64,000 nt of DNA from Agrobacterium albertimagni AOL15 (lineage in GTDB: Bacteria; Pseudomonadota; Alphaproteobacteria; Rhizobiales; Rhizobiaceae): NCBI RefSeq assembly GCF_000300855.1, contig NZ_ALJF01000010.1, positions 1-64,000 on the forward strand, written 5' to 3'. A program made the position numbers and the translations under genes. The notes beneath the pieces were generated by a model, which saw only the letters and a program-made list of their open reading frames with translations, was not told where the DNA came from and made no database searches. Positions 36,527 to 46,411 of this stretch are shown here, piece by piece. Each line of letters opens with the position of its first letter. The stretch's first letter is position 1.

Positions 36527-36537
36527 CAAAGCGCTTC
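36527..36537. promoter_or_regulatory. LacI-type operator 1, next to aglR
   Basis: CAAAGCGCTTC at 36527-36537 contains the AAGCGCTT palindrome typical of LacI/GalR-family sites. It lies about 45 bases upstream of aglR, where binding could give autoregulation. Confidence 0.6.
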
Positions 36538-36641
36538 GACTATGGCGCAGACCAGCGGGCTGCGACAAGAGGAAAATGATACAAATCAATGCAGTTGCTT
36601 CTTCTCGAACTGGGAGTTGCGCCTAAATGTGGCAGTACCAG

Positions 36642-36655
36642 AAAAGCGCTTGACT
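36642..36655. promoter_or_regulatory. LacI-type operator 2 overlapping a -35 box
   Basis: AAAAGCGCTT at 36642-36651 runs into TTGACT (36650-36655), a good sigma-70 -35 box pointing toward aglE. Repressor here would block RNA polymerase. The matching -10 is unclear; GATGAAAT-like DNA lies at the right distance. Confidence 0.6.
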
Positions 36656-36688
36656 CGGTGTGGACCCCAATGTGATGAAATAGGGGCC

Positions 36689-36698
36689 AAAGCGCTTT
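36689..36698. promoter_or_regulatory. LacI-type operator 3, perfect palindrome before aglE
   Basis: AAAGCGCTTT is a perfect 10-bp palindrome, 58 bases before the aglE start and 47 bases from operator 2, about 4.5 helix turns. It is likely downstream of the transcription start. Confidence 0.68.
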
Positions 36699-36756
36699 GA
36701 GGAAAACGCGCTGACCAAGGACGTTTGGCCGTCCGATGTGATGGGAGGTTAATCAC

Positions 36757-38109
36757 ATGAAGAAACTGTTTTTGATGACCGTGGCGACTGCCGCGCTCGT
36801 AGCCGGCTCGGTCGGCGCACAGGAATTGAAGTTCGCTCCCGGTGAAGATGCCAAGTTCAACTGGGCAAGTTTCGAAGAGCTGAAGAAGACCCAGCTCAAC
36901 GGCGAACAGATCACCATTTTTGGCCCCTGGCTCGGCCCTGACCAGGTCCTCGTCGAAAGCGTTCTGGCCTATTTCGCAGCCGCGACTGGCGCGGATGTAC
37001 GCTATACCGGCTCTGACAGCTTCGAGCAGCAGATCGTCGTCGATCTGGAAGCCGGCTCCGCTCCCAACATCGCTATCTTCCCGCAGCCGGGCCTCGCGTC
37101 CGACATGGCAAAGCGTGGCTTCCTGACCGATCTCGGTGCTGAAAACGCATCCTGGCTCAAGGACAACTACGCTGCCGGCCAGTCCTGGGTCGACCTCGGC
37201 ACCTATGCTGGCCAGGATGGCAACACGGCTTTCTACGGCTTCCCCTTCAAGACCGACCTAAAGTCGCTCGTCTGGTATTCGCCTGAGAACTTCGAGGATG
37301 CCGGTTACGAAGTCCCCGAAACCATGGAAGAGCTCAAGGCTCTGACCGAAAAGATCGTGGCTGACGGCGGCACGCCCTGGTGCATCGGTCTCGGTTCGGG
37401 TGCTGCCACCGGTTGGCCAGCAACCGACTGGGTCGAGGACATGATGCTCCGCACCGCATCGCCGGAAGACTACGACAAGTGGGTTTCCAACGAAATGAAG
37501 TTCGACGACCCAATCGTCGTCAACGCCATCAACGAATTCGGCTGGTTTGCCAAGAACGACAAGTTCGTCGTTGGCGGTGCAGGCGCCGTTGCTTCGACCG
37601 ACTTCCGCGACAGCCCGAAGGGTCTCTTTGCCTCGCCGCCGCAGTGCTACCTGCACCGTCAGGCTTCGTTCATTCCGTCCTTCTTCCCCGAGGGCACGAG
37701 CGTTGGTGAAGATGCAGACTTCTTCTACTTCCCGGCCTATGCCGAGAAGGATCTCGGCAGCCCGGTTCTCGGCGCAGGTACCACCTTCGCCATCACCAAG
37801 GACAGCAAGGCTGCTCGCGCCTTCATCGAGTTTCTGAAGTCGCCGATCGCCCATGAAGTCTGGATGGCCCAGAAGGGCTTTCTCACCCCGCACAAGGGTG
37901 TAAACCCGGAAGTCTTCACCGATCCGACCGTTCGTAAGATGAACGACATCCTGCTGCAGGCCACCACCTTCCGCTTCGACGGTTCCGACCTGATGCCGGG
38001 CGCCATCGGCGCTGGCAGCTTCTGGACCGGCATGGTCGACTTTGTCGGTGGCAAGTCTGCCGAAGATGTTGCAAAGTCGATCCAGACAGCCTGGGACGGC
38101 ATCAAGTAA
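36757..38109 (+). CDS. aglE: Alpha-glucoside ABC transporter substrate-binding protein AglE
   Basis: AglE captures alpha-glucosides such as sucrose, maltose or trehalose in the periplasm for the AglFGK importer. The 450-residue protein has a signal peptide (about 1-21, ending GSVGAQE) and a type-I solute-binding fold (ITIFGPWLGPDQVLVESVLA, FPQPGLASDMAKRG, FPFKTDLKSLVWY). It ends VAKSIQTAWDGIK. GGGAGG lies 8 bases before the ATG. It is first in the operon; a 93-base gap before aglF may separate a highly expressed binding protein from the membrane subunits. Confidence 0.92.
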   Translation: MKKLFLMTVATAALVAGSVGAQELKFAPGEDAKFNWASFEELKKTQLNGEQITIFGPWLGPDQVLVESVLAYFAAATGADVRYTGSDSFEQQIVVDLEAGSAPNIAIFPQPGLASDMAKRGFLTDLGAENASWLKDNYAAGQSWVDLGTYAGQDGNTAFYGFPFKTDLKSLVWYSPENFEDAGYEVPETMEELKALTEKIVADGGTPWCIGLGSGAATGWPATDWVEDMMLRTASPEDYDKWVSNEMKFDDPIVVNAINEFGWFAKNDKFVVGGAGAVASTDFRDSPKGLFASPPQCYLHRQASFIPSFFPEGTSVGEDADFFYFPAYAEKDLGSPVLGAGTTFAITKDSKAARAFIEFLKSPIAHEVWMAQKGFLTPHKGVNPEVFTDPTVRKMNDILLQATTFRFDGSDLMPGAIGAGSFWTGMVDFVGGKSAEDVAKSIQTAWDGIK

Positions 38110-38202
38110 GCTGCCGTAGAACAGTATTGCCTAACGAACGTCCGGGCTTGACCGCCCGGGCGCTCGCAAAAAAATCAGAAGGCATGCGGAGGGGAGACCA
38201 AG

Positions 38203-39444
38203 ATGAATCCGGCGTTGCAGGCTCTGATCACGATCGTCATCGGTGTCGGTGGGTGTATCGGTTATTTCTATCTGTCGAACGTGTTCGTCGACAGGGTGCT
38301 GTTCCCCGCAAAGGGCGAACATGCAGGGCGCAATATCAACCGCGCCAACATGATCCGCCCCTGGCTCTTCCTATTTCCGGCGATCGTGGCACTCGGCCTC
38401 TATCTGGTCTATCCGGTCATCGCCTCGCTCTGGTTGTCGGTAACCAGCCGCAATGCGGGCGGCGCCTTTGTCGGTCTGGCCAATTATGAGCGCATGCTCG
38501 GCGAAACGAAATTCTGGGAAGCGATCAGCAACAATCTCTTGTGGCTGACCGTCGTCCCGGCCGCATCCACGGCCTTTGGCCTGCTCGCCGCACAGCTGAC
38601 CGACCGGATTTCCTGGGGCAATATCGCGAAATCGCTGATCTTCATGCCCATGGCGATTTCCTTTGTCGGTGCGTCCGTCATCTTCAAGCTGGTCTATGAC
38701 ACGCGCCCGGCAGGGGAAGAGCAGATCGGCCTTCTGAACGCCTTGTGGCTGTCCTTCGATGGCGGATGGGGTGCGGTCTTGGTGCTTCGCGTTCTTCCGG
38801 CACTCCTGCTTCTCGCCTTTATCGCTTTCGTCGTCTACGGCATTTACCAGCTGTTGCGCCCGCTCTCAGGCGGCATCGGCTATCATGGCGGCAGCTCGAA
38901 ATTCGGCGTGGTCGTGCGCGTCGCACTCACCCTGGCCGGCCTCTGGCTTTGCTATCGCGGGCTGATTTCCACCTACTCCGTCCTGACCTTCGAATATCCC
39001 TATGGTCAGCCGCAGACCTGGTTGACGATCCCCTTCTGGAACAACTTCTTCCTGATGGTGGTGCTGATCTGGATTCAGACCGGTTTCGCCATGGTCATCC
39101 TGTCGGCGGCGCTGCGCGGGATCCCGGAAGAAACGATCGAGGCGGCCGTCATCGACGGGGCTAACGACTTCGAGATCTTCTTCAAGATCAAGATCCCGCA
39201 GATCATGGGAACCGTCGTCGTCGTCTGGACCACGATCACGCTCGTCGTCCTCAAGGTCTTCGACATCGTCTTTGCGATGACCAACGGCCAGTGGGAAACG
39301 CAGGTGCTTGCAAACTACATGTTCGACAAGCTCTTCCGGGCCAATGACTGGGGCATCGGCTCGGCAAGCGCCATGGTGATCATGCTGCTGGTTCTGCCGA
39401 TCCTGATCTGGAACGTCTACAACGCTCGAAAAGAAATGCGCTGA
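38203..39444 (+). CDS. aglF: Alpha-glucoside ABC transporter permease AglF
   Basis: AglF is one of two membrane subunits of the importer. The 413-residue protein has about eight membrane helices. The MalF-type extra N-terminal helix is at about 5-25 and the ABC-permease EAA loop is near residue 310 (EAAVIDGANDFEIFFKIKIP). The last helix is MVIMLLVLPILIWNVYNA. Strong GGAGGGGAG upstream. It is followed by aglG after 14 bases. Confidence 0.92.
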   Translation: MNPALQALITIVIGVGGCIGYFYLSNVFVDRVLFPAKGEHAGRNINRANMIRPWLFLFPAIVALGLYLVYPVIASLWLSVTSRNAGGAFVGLANYERMLGETKFWEAISNNLLWLTVVPAASTAFGLLAAQLTDRISWGNIAKSLIFMPMAISFVGASVIFKLVYDTRPAGEEQIGLLNALWLSFDGGWGAVLVLRVLPALLLLAFIAFVVYGIYQLLRPLSGGIGYHGGSSKFGVVVRVALTLAGLWLCYRGLISTYSVLTFEYPYGQPQTWLTIPFWNNFFLMVVLIWIQTGFAMVILSAALRGIPEETIEAAVIDGANDFEIFFKIKIPQIMGTVVVVWTTITLVVLKVFDIVFAMTNGQWETQVLANYMFDKLFRANDWGIGSASAMVIMLLVLPILIWNVYNARKEMR

Positions 39445-39458
39445 GGGGAGGCGGGACC

Positions 39459-40622
39459 ATGGCAAAGATTGCAGGCAAAAAATCCGGTCTCGTCTGGGCC
39501 GTTCATCTCTCGGTCGCGGCGCTGGTCGTCCTCTGGCTTCTGCCGACCGCAGGCCTCTTCATCTCCTCATTCCGCACGGCAGACCAGATCGCCACCAGCG
39601 GCTGGTGGAGTTCGCTCTTCTCGCAGGAGCAGAACCTCGTCTTGAGAACCGCAGCACCGTCGACCCAGCGCCAGGAAGGCAATCTCTGGGTCATCGAGGG
39701 CAATCTGCTCAGCGAAGGCGGCGCTTCGGCCGAGGCGGAGATCTCGACCTGGGGCACCACGTCGCGCGCCATCAGCGAATACGAACCCGGTGCGACCGCA
39801 CCCATGGGTGACAGTGCTCGTGTGACCGTTCAGGAGAATGGTGACTATCGTCTGGAAAGCGATGTCGAGCTGACCGGCACCCGTGGCGATCGCATCTTCG
39901 TGACGGCCGAGCTTCCGCCGGAATTCACGCTCGACAACTACGAGACGGTGCTCTTCTCCGGCTCCACCACAGATTCTATGGCGAAGGCCTTCTTCAACAC
40001 GCTGACGGTGACCATTCCCGCCACGGTGATCCCGATCGTGATTGCAGCCTTCGCGGCCTATGCGCTCGCGTGGATGGAATTCCCGGGACGCGCACTGCTG
40101 ATTGCGGCCGTGGTCGCACTTCTGGTCGTGCCGCTGCAGTTGGCACTCATCCCGCTCCTTCGCCTTCATCTGTCGATCGGCATCGGCAAGGGTTATCTCG
40201 GTGTCTGGCTTGCCCATACGGGCTTCGGCCTGCCGCTCGCGATCTACCTTTTGCGCAATTACATGGTCGGGCTCCCGCGCGACATCATCGAATGCGCCAA
40301 GGTAGACGGTGCGACGGATTTCCAGATCTTCACCCGCATCATCCTTCCCTTGTCGTTCCCGGCGCTTGCCTCCTTCGCCATCTTCCAGTTCCTCTGGACC
40401 TGGAACGACCTGCTTGTCGCCAAGGTCTTCCTGATCGATGCGACCGGCGAGACGACCGTGATGACGAACCAGATTGTCGAGCTCTTGGGCACGCGCGGCG
40501 GCAACTGGGAAATCCTGGCAACGGCCGCCTTCGTGTCGATCGCGGTGCCGCTCCTCGTCTTCTTCTTCATGCAACGCTACCTCGTGCGTGGCCTCCTTGC
40601 CGGATCGGTTAAGGGTGGCTGA
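39459..40622 (+). CDS. aglG: Alpha-glucoside ABC transporter permease AglG
   Basis: AglG is the second membrane subunit. The 387-residue protein has an N-terminal helix, then a periplasmic insert of about 120 residues (about 45-165; QRQEGNLWVIEGNLLSEGGA) before the core five helices. The EAA loop is CAKVDGATDFQIFTRIILP near residue 285. MalG-type permeases are usually about 280-300 residues, so the insert is the notable addition. GGGGAGG precedes the ATG. aglA follows after 37 bases. Confidence 0.92.
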   Translation: MAKIAGKKSGLVWAVHLSVAALVVLWLLPTAGLFISSFRTADQIATSGWWSSLFSQEQNLVLRTAAPSTQRQEGNLWVIEGNLLSEGGASAEAEISTWGTTSRAISEYEPGATAPMGDSARVTVQENGDYRLESDVELTGTRGDRIFVTAELPPEFTLDNYETVLFSGSTTDSMAKAFFNTLTVTIPATVIPIVIAAFAAYALAWMEFPGRALLIAAVVALLVVPLQLALIPLLRLHLSIGIGKGYLGVWLAHTGFGLPLAIYLLRNYMVGLPRDIIECAKVDGATDFQIFTRIILPLSFPALASFAIFQFLWTWNDLLVAKVFLIDATGETTVMTNQIVELLGTRGGNWEILATAAFVSIAVPLLVFFFMQRYLVRGLLAGSVKGG

Positions 40623-40659
40623 CGCGGGGTCTTCAGACCAAGCCAACAGGAATATGTGA

Positions 40660-42315
40660 ATGAGTGCAGATGCAAATCCCGTCATGACGCCCGACAAGGA
40701 CTGGTGGCGCGGCGCGGTGATCTATCAGATCTACCCGCGCTCCTATCAGGACTCCAATGGTGACGGCATCGGTGACCTGAAGGGTATCACAGCCCGTCTC
40801 GCCCATATCGCCGATCTCGGCGCCGATGCGATCTGGATCTCGCCCTTCTTCACCTCGCCGATGAAGGACTTCGGCTACGACGTCTCGAACTATGTCGACG
40901 TCGATCCGATGTTCGGCTCGCTGACCGATTTCGATGGCCTGATCGCCGAAGCCCACCGTCTCAACATCAAGGTCATGATCGACCTCGTGATGTCGCATTC
41001 GTCGGACCAGCACGCCTGGTTCGTTGAAAGCCGCTCCAGCCGGGTCAATCCCAAGGCGGACTGGTATGTCTGGTCTGATCCGAAGCCGGATGGCTCGCCG
41101 CCGAACAACTGGCTGTCGATCTTTGGCGGCTCGGCCTGGCAGTGGGATCCGACCCGCATGCAGTATTATCTGCACAACTTCCTGACCTCGCAGCCGGACA
41201 TGAACCTGCACAATCCGGAAGTGCAGGACGCGTTGCTCGCCGCCACCCGCTTCTGGCTGGAACGCGGCGTCGACGGCTTCCGCCTCGACACGATCAATTT
41301 CTACTTCCACGACAAGGAACTGCGGGATAACCCGGCCCTCGCACCGGAGCGCCGCAACGCTTCGACGGCGCCTGCGGTCAATCCCTACAACTTCCAGGAA
41401 CACATCTACGACAAGAACCGCCCCGAAAACATCGCTTTCCTCAAGCGCTTCCGCGCGCTGCTGGATGAGTATCCGGCGATCGCAGCGGTTGGCGAAGTCG
41501 GTGACAGCCAGCGCGGCCTCGAAATCGTCGGCGAATACACCTCCGGCAACGACAAGATGCAGATGTGCTACGCCTTCGAATTCCTGGCGCCAGAGCCGCT
41601 CACCCCCGAAGTGGTGCGCAACACGCAGAATGCTTTTGCAAATGCCGCGCCCGAAGGCTGGGCCTGCTGGGCCTTCTCCAACCACGACGTTGTCCGGCAC
41701 GTCAGCCGCTGGGGTGCGAATGTTCTCGATCGCGACGCCTATGCGAAGATGACCTCGGCGCTGCTGCTCACCCAGCGCGGCTCCGTCTGCATCTACCAGG
41801 GCGAAGAACTCGGTCTTACCGAAGCCGACATTGCCTTCGAGGATCTCCAGGATCCCTACGGCATCCAGTTCTGGCCGGAGTTCAAGGGCCGTGATGGCTG
41901 CCGCACGCCGATGGTCTGGGACGATCACGCCGTTCAGGCCGGCTTCTCGACGGCGCAGAAGACCTGGCTGCCGATCCCGGTTGAACATGTCCTGCGCGCC
42001 GTCAACACGCAGGCCGGCAAGGAAGAGTCGGTGCTTGAGCACTATCGCCGTTTCCTCGCCTTCCGCCGCCAGCATCCGGCCTTTGCCAAGGGTGACATCG
42101 TCTTCCACGACGCCGGCGACAATCAGCTGATCTACACCCGCGCCTTCGGAAACGAGAAGCTGCTCTGCGTCTTCAACATGAATGCGGAAGAGACCGCAAT
42201 CACGCTGCCATCCGGCGAATGGATCGGGCTCGAAGGCCATGGCTTCAACAGTGCAGTCAACGATAACAAGGTAGAGTTGCCGGCTTGGGGCGCATATTTC
42301 GCGCGCCACGCCTGA
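40660..42315 (+). CDS. aglA: Alpha-glucosidase AglA (GH13)
   Basis: AglA hydrolyses imported alpha-glucosides in the cytoplasm. The 551-residue protein is a GH13 enzyme with all four conserved regions: DLVMSHSSDQH, GFRLDTINF with nucleophile Asp210, VGEVGD with acid/base Glu279, and FSNHDVVR with Asp343. The N-terminal WWRGAVIYQIYPRSYQDSNG is typical of oligosaccharide-cleaving members. There is no signal peptide. It lies between the permease and ATPase genes, so uptake and cleavage are co-regulated. Confidence 0.95.
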   Translation: MSADANPVMTPDKDWWRGAVIYQIYPRSYQDSNGDGIGDLKGITARLAHIADLGADAIWISPFFTSPMKDFGYDVSNYVDVDPMFGSLTDFDGLIAEAHRLNIKVMIDLVMSHSSDQHAWFVESRSSRVNPKADWYVWSDPKPDGSPPNNWLSIFGGSAWQWDPTRMQYYLHNFLTSQPDMNLHNPEVQDALLAATRFWLERGVDGFRLDTINFYFHDKELRDNPALAPERRNASTAPAVNPYNFQEHIYDKNRPENIAFLKRFRALLDEYPAIAAVGEVGDSQRGLEIVGEYTSGNDKMQMCYAFEFLAPEPLTPEVVRNTQNAFANAAPEGWACWAFSNHDVVRHVSRWGANVLDRDAYAKMTSALLLTQRGSVCIYQGEELGLTEADIAFEDLQDPYGIQFWPEFKGRDGCRTPMVWDDHAVQAGFSTAQKTWLPIPVEHVLRAVNTQAGKEESVLEHYRRFLAFRRQHPAFAKGDIVFHDAGDNQLIYTRAFGNEKLLCVFNMNAEETAITLPSGEWIGLEGHGFNSAVNDNKVELPAWGAYFARHA

Positions 42316-42329
42316 CAGGGGAGGAAAGC

Positions 42330-43418
<1,089 letters not shown>

Positions 43419-43441
43419 GTTTAACTCGATCGAACTGCTTA

Positions 43442-43473
43442 AAGCCCTGTTATCCTTACCGATAACAGGGCTT
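43442..43473 (+). terminator. Hairpin terminator after aglK
   Basis: A perfect 13-bp stem AAGCCCTGTTATC/GATAACAGGGCTT (43442-43454 with 43461-43473) with a CTTACC loop starts 23 bases after the aglK stop. The T tract is short (CTTCTC). Confidence 0.85.
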
Positions 43474-43623
43474 CTCCGTGGTCAGGAATGGCCCTCGCGC
43501 CAATACCGACTGTTAAGTTGTCACTGCTAGCTTTTTGCCCATAACAACTGACAAAAGACGAGGGCAGAAATGATGAGAGCGGCAAATGGCGGATCTCATT
43601 TCCTGAAGAAGGAGGAATCCTTC

Positions 43624-43980
43624 ATGTACGACCGGGAGAACCGGTATCGCATGGAGGATACGATGAATGCCGGGCGCCTCGAATACACCGAAAACGGCAT
43701 GACCCACATGGCCGCGCGGCGTTGTGACGTCCTGCGTATCTCGCTGAGCGGGGCCGTGATCGGAGTGCTCACGCAGGTGAACCTGCCCAAGCAATTCTAC
43801 CTCGATATTCCGGACGCCCGCATCAACAAGGTCGGTGCGGTGCTGATGAAGAGCTTTGCCAACAACACGGCCGAAATCCGTTTCCTGCGTCTTTTGACCC
43901 AGAAGGAGCTGGATCGCATCTTCGTCTTCTCCACCCATCCGGCGCACAAGGACCGTGTGCTCGACGTCCGCAGCTGGTAA
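43624..43980 (+). CDS. PilZ-like domain protein with degenerate c-di-GMP motif
   Basis: PilZ domains bind cyclic di-GMP and control motility or polysaccharides. The 118-residue protein has one domain: CDVLRISLSGAVIGVL, then VNLPKQFYLDIPDA, VGAVLMKSFANNTAEIRFL. The usual (D/N)xSxxG motif reads RISLSG here, and no RxxxR precedes it at the normal distance, so ligand binding is doubtful. ATG 43624 is chosen because GGAGG lies 8 bases upstream; the earlier ATGs lack a site. It is single, between two hairpin terminators. Confidence 0.78.
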   Translation: MYDRENRYRMEDTMNAGRLEYTENGMTHMAARRCDVLRISLSGAVIGVLTQVNLPKQFYLDIPDARINKVGAVLMKSFANNTAEIRFLRLLTQKELDRIFVFSTHPAHKDRVLDVRSW

Positions 43981-44000
43981 GCAGCGCGCCAACGAATTCT

Positions 44001-44038
44001 CTGAAGGCCGGTGCAGCAGACGCTGCATCGGCCTTCAG
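44001..44038 (+). terminator. Long hairpin after the PilZ-like gene
   Basis: A 17-bp stem with one G-U pair (44001-44017 with 44022-44038), loop AGAC, begins 20 bases after the stop. It is followed by CATTTCTG, not a clean T run. Confidence 0.78.
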
Positions 44039-44102
44039 CATTTCTGACTGGACATCGCCGGGCTGACCTTTGATCTTCGCCGGATCAAAGGGAGAAACAG
44101 AC

Positions 44103-44807
44103 ATGTCCATTCAGAAGGTCGCCATTGTCACGGCAGGGGGAAGCGGTATGGGGGCGGCGGCCGCCAGGCGTCTTGCCGCCGACGGCTTCAAGGTCGCGAT
44201 CCTCTCGTCTTCCGGCAAGGGGGAGGCACTCGCCGCCGAACTCGAAGGCTTCGGGGTCACAGGGTCGAACCAGTCTCCGGAAGACCTCGCACGCCTCGTC
44301 GACGGCACCATGGAACGCTATGGCCGCATCGATGTCCTCGTGAACAGCGCAGGTCATGGGCCCCGTGCCCAGATCCTTGAGATCACCGACGAGCAATGGG
44401 CGAAGGGCATGGATGTCTATTTGCTCAACGTCATCCGCCCGACGCGTCTCGTCACGCCAATCATGCAGCGCCAGAAGGCCGGCGTGATCATCAACATTTC
44501 CACCGCCTGGGCTTTCGAGCCATCCTCGATGTTCCCGACCTCGGCCGTCTTCCGCGCAGGCCTTGCGTCCTTTACCAAGCTCTTCGCCGATACCTATGCC
44601 GGTGAGAATATCCGGATGAACAATGTCCTTCCCGGCTGGATCGACAGCCTGCCGGCGACAGAGGAGCGGCGTGACGGTGTGCCGATGAAACGCTACGGCA
44701 CGAGCGAGGAAATTGCAGCCACGATCGCCTTCCTGGCCTCCGACGGCGCAGCCTACATCACAGGCCAGAATCTCAAGGTTGATGGTGGTTTAACCCGTCA
44801 CGTTTGA
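44103..44807 (+). CDS. SDR-family protein lacking the YxxxK catalytic pair
   Basis: Short-chain dehydrogenase/reductase fold of 234 residues. Present are the NAD(P) motif TAGGSGMG near 10-17, VNSAGHG in place of NNAG, the serine in INISTAW, and the closing GQNLKVDGG. Counting 13 residues from that serine, the position of the catalytic tyrosine holds threonine and the lysine position holds phenylalanine (PTSAVFRAGL). The product may use another mechanism or be non-catalytic. GGGAG 8 bases before ATG 44103 fixes the start. It stands alone between the PilZ-like and DUF2778 genes. Confidence 0.85.
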   Translation: MSIQKVAIVTAGGSGMGAAAARRLAADGFKVAILSSSGKGEALAAELEGFGVTGSNQSPEDLARLVDGTMERYGRIDVLVNSAGHGPRAQILEITDEQWAKGMDVYLLNVIRPTRLVTPIMQRQKAGVIINISTAWAFEPSSMFPTSAVFRAGLASFTKLFADTYAGENIRMNNVLPGWIDSLPATEERRDGVPMKRYGTSEEIAATIAFLASDGAAYITGQNLKVDGGLTRHV

Positions 44808-44992
44808 AACTATCTCGATGCCGTGCCCGGAAATACGACGACGAACCGCCGGGCGTAAACCTCTTGGTTACCAAACTTCTTCATTCTTTAGAGCAGTCGA
44901 CAGGACGCTTTTCGGGTTTTCTGTCCCAGTAAAGCCGGTTTCCGCTGCTAGGCGACCGGTTCTCCGAGTTTTGGTAAGCGAGTTCAGGTATC

Positions 44993-46324
44993 ATGGCGTC
45001 CTTGGCCCCTCAGGTCATCGGTGGCAATCGCGCCGCCGTTCAAAAGACAAAGTCGCGCAGAAACAAGCGCGGCTCCAGCCTGCCGACGATCTTGGGCATC
45101 TCACTGGCCTGCCTCTTCTGGGGCACCGCGAGCCTTGCCGTTTTCAAGGGGCTGTCATCCTCGACGATCCAGGCACCGAGCATGGCAGGCCACAGCCTGC
45201 CAAAGCCGGAACTCGCCTTGTCGAAGCAGCTGGCGCCCCGCGCCGCACCGGCACAATCGACGGATTTCGCGGCCCTTGAAGAAATGCGCAACCGCTTCGC
45301 CGAAGCGATCGCTGCCACCGACCATCTGGGGCTGCTGATGCTGCCTGCTGCCATGCGGCTTGCAGAGGTCGACAAGTCCGATCGTCTTCTGCTGGCCCGC
45401 GTCGAGAGCGTAACCGATTCCCAAGCCCTCGCTGTGCTCCGTGATGCGCTTGCGCAGGCGGAAGCGGGGCGGCAGCAGGCAGCCCTTGCAACGGCGGCCC
45501 ATGAACGCCGCAGTGACAGTGACGATGTTGATCCCGTCGTCACCGCCTCGATCCCGACGAGTACCGCCGAGGCGGCGCCAGTCGCCCTCGGTTATGCGGC
45601 AACGCCAAGCGCAACCGAAACAATGGCCGCGGCCGATCCTCGCGTGGAGCCCTTCGAGGAGCTGCTTTCGGCACCGCAGACAGAAGATCATGGTGCGCTG
45701 CCGGATGATGGCCCGGTACCGGGTGCCAAGCCGCAGGCCAAACCGCGTGTCGAGCGCGTGCCGGCTCCGGAAGCGCCTGTTGCAGCCGCCACGCCGGAAA
45801 AGCCGAAGAAGAAGACGCTGTTCGGCATGCTGGCCTATGCCAAGCCGGACAATCCGGTCACCACGGACGACGGGGCAGGGGGCATCTTCAACCGCAAGAA
45901 CAGCATGCCCGGTCCAGGTAGCCGCATCGCCGTCTATGTGATCGAGGATTCTGTCGTGCACATGCCCAATGGCGAGAAGCTGCGCGCCCATTCCGGTCGT
46001 GGCCACATGCGCGACAACCCAAAATATGTGCATGTGAAAAACATGGGGCCGACCCCGCCCAATGTCTACAAGTTGCGCATGCGCGAAGCCCGCTTCCACG
46101 GCGTCGAGGCCATTCGCATGAACCCTGTGGGCGATGCCAAGATGTATAATCGCGATGGCTTCCTGACCCACACCTACCTGCTGCGCCGCCGCGGCGACAG
46201 CTCAGGCTGTGTGGTCTTTGAAGACTATAACAAGTTCCTCAATGCTTATAAGCGCGGGAACGTGCACACGCTGATCGTCGTGCCCAGCATGCGGGAACTG
46301 CCAAAATACATGGCGATGCTCTGA
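44993..46324 (+). CDS. DUF2778 (Tlde1-type) cell-wall protein with membrane anchor
   Basis: DUF2778 domains are related to L,D-transpeptidases and cut or exchange peptidoglycan peptides. The 443-residue protein has a basic N-terminus and one membrane helix (about 30-52, PTILGISLACLFWGTASLAV). A long Ala/Pro/Glu-rich region follows, then a C-terminal domain from about 310 (IAVYVIEDSVVHMPNGEKL, FLTHTYLLRRRGDSSGCVVF). The H-(n)-SSGC arrangement gives a plausible His/Cys catalytic pair. No type VI secretion gene is nearby, so a housekeeping wall role is more likely than an effector. Confidence 0.82.
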   Translation: MASLAPQVIGGNRAAVQKTKSRRNKRGSSLPTILGISLACLFWGTASLAVFKGLSSSTIQAPSMAGHSLPKPELALSKQLAPRAAPAQSTDFAALEEMRNRFAEAIAATDHLGLLMLPAAMRLAEVDKSDRLLLARVESVTDSQALAVLRDALAQAEAGRQQAALATAAHERRSDSDDVDPVVTASIPTSTAEAAPVALGYAATPSATETMAAADPRVEPFEELLSAPQTEDHGALPDDGPVPGAKPQAKPRVERVPAPEAPVAAATPEKPKKKTLFGMLAYAKPDNPVTTDDGAGGIFNRKNSMPGPGSRIAVYVIEDSVVHMPNGEKLRAHSGRGHMRDNPKYVHVKNMGPTPPNVYKLRMREARFHGVEAIRMNPVGDAKMYNRDGFLTHTYLLRRRGDSSGCVVFEDYNKFLNAYKRGNVHTLIVVPSMRELPKYMAML

Positions 46325-46328
46325 CAAA

Positions 46329-46359
46329 AAGGCCTCCGCGATGATCCCGCGGAGGCCTT
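46329..46359. terminator. Bidirectional terminator between the DUF2778 and DUF4394 genes
   Basis: A 12-bp perfect stem AAGGCCTCCGCG/CGCGGAGGCCTT (46329-46340 with 46348-46359) lies 4 bases after the rightward stop and 53 bases from the leftward one. An A run on its left serves as a T run for the leftward transcript. Confidence 0.88.
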
Positions 46360-46411
46360 CTCGCTTTGGTTGGGTGATGCCTGTTAACAGAAGCTCCTTG
46401 TAAGCCTCCGC

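Noticed and set aside
44818-45279. 153-codon open frame before the DUF2778 gene
   Set aside because: It overlaps the real gene in another frame, and its upstream part is AT/GC-irregular non-coding DNA without a ribosome binding site.
44993-46324. DUF2778 protein as a type VI secretion effector
   Set aside because: It has its own membrane anchor, and no secretion or immunity gene is nearby.
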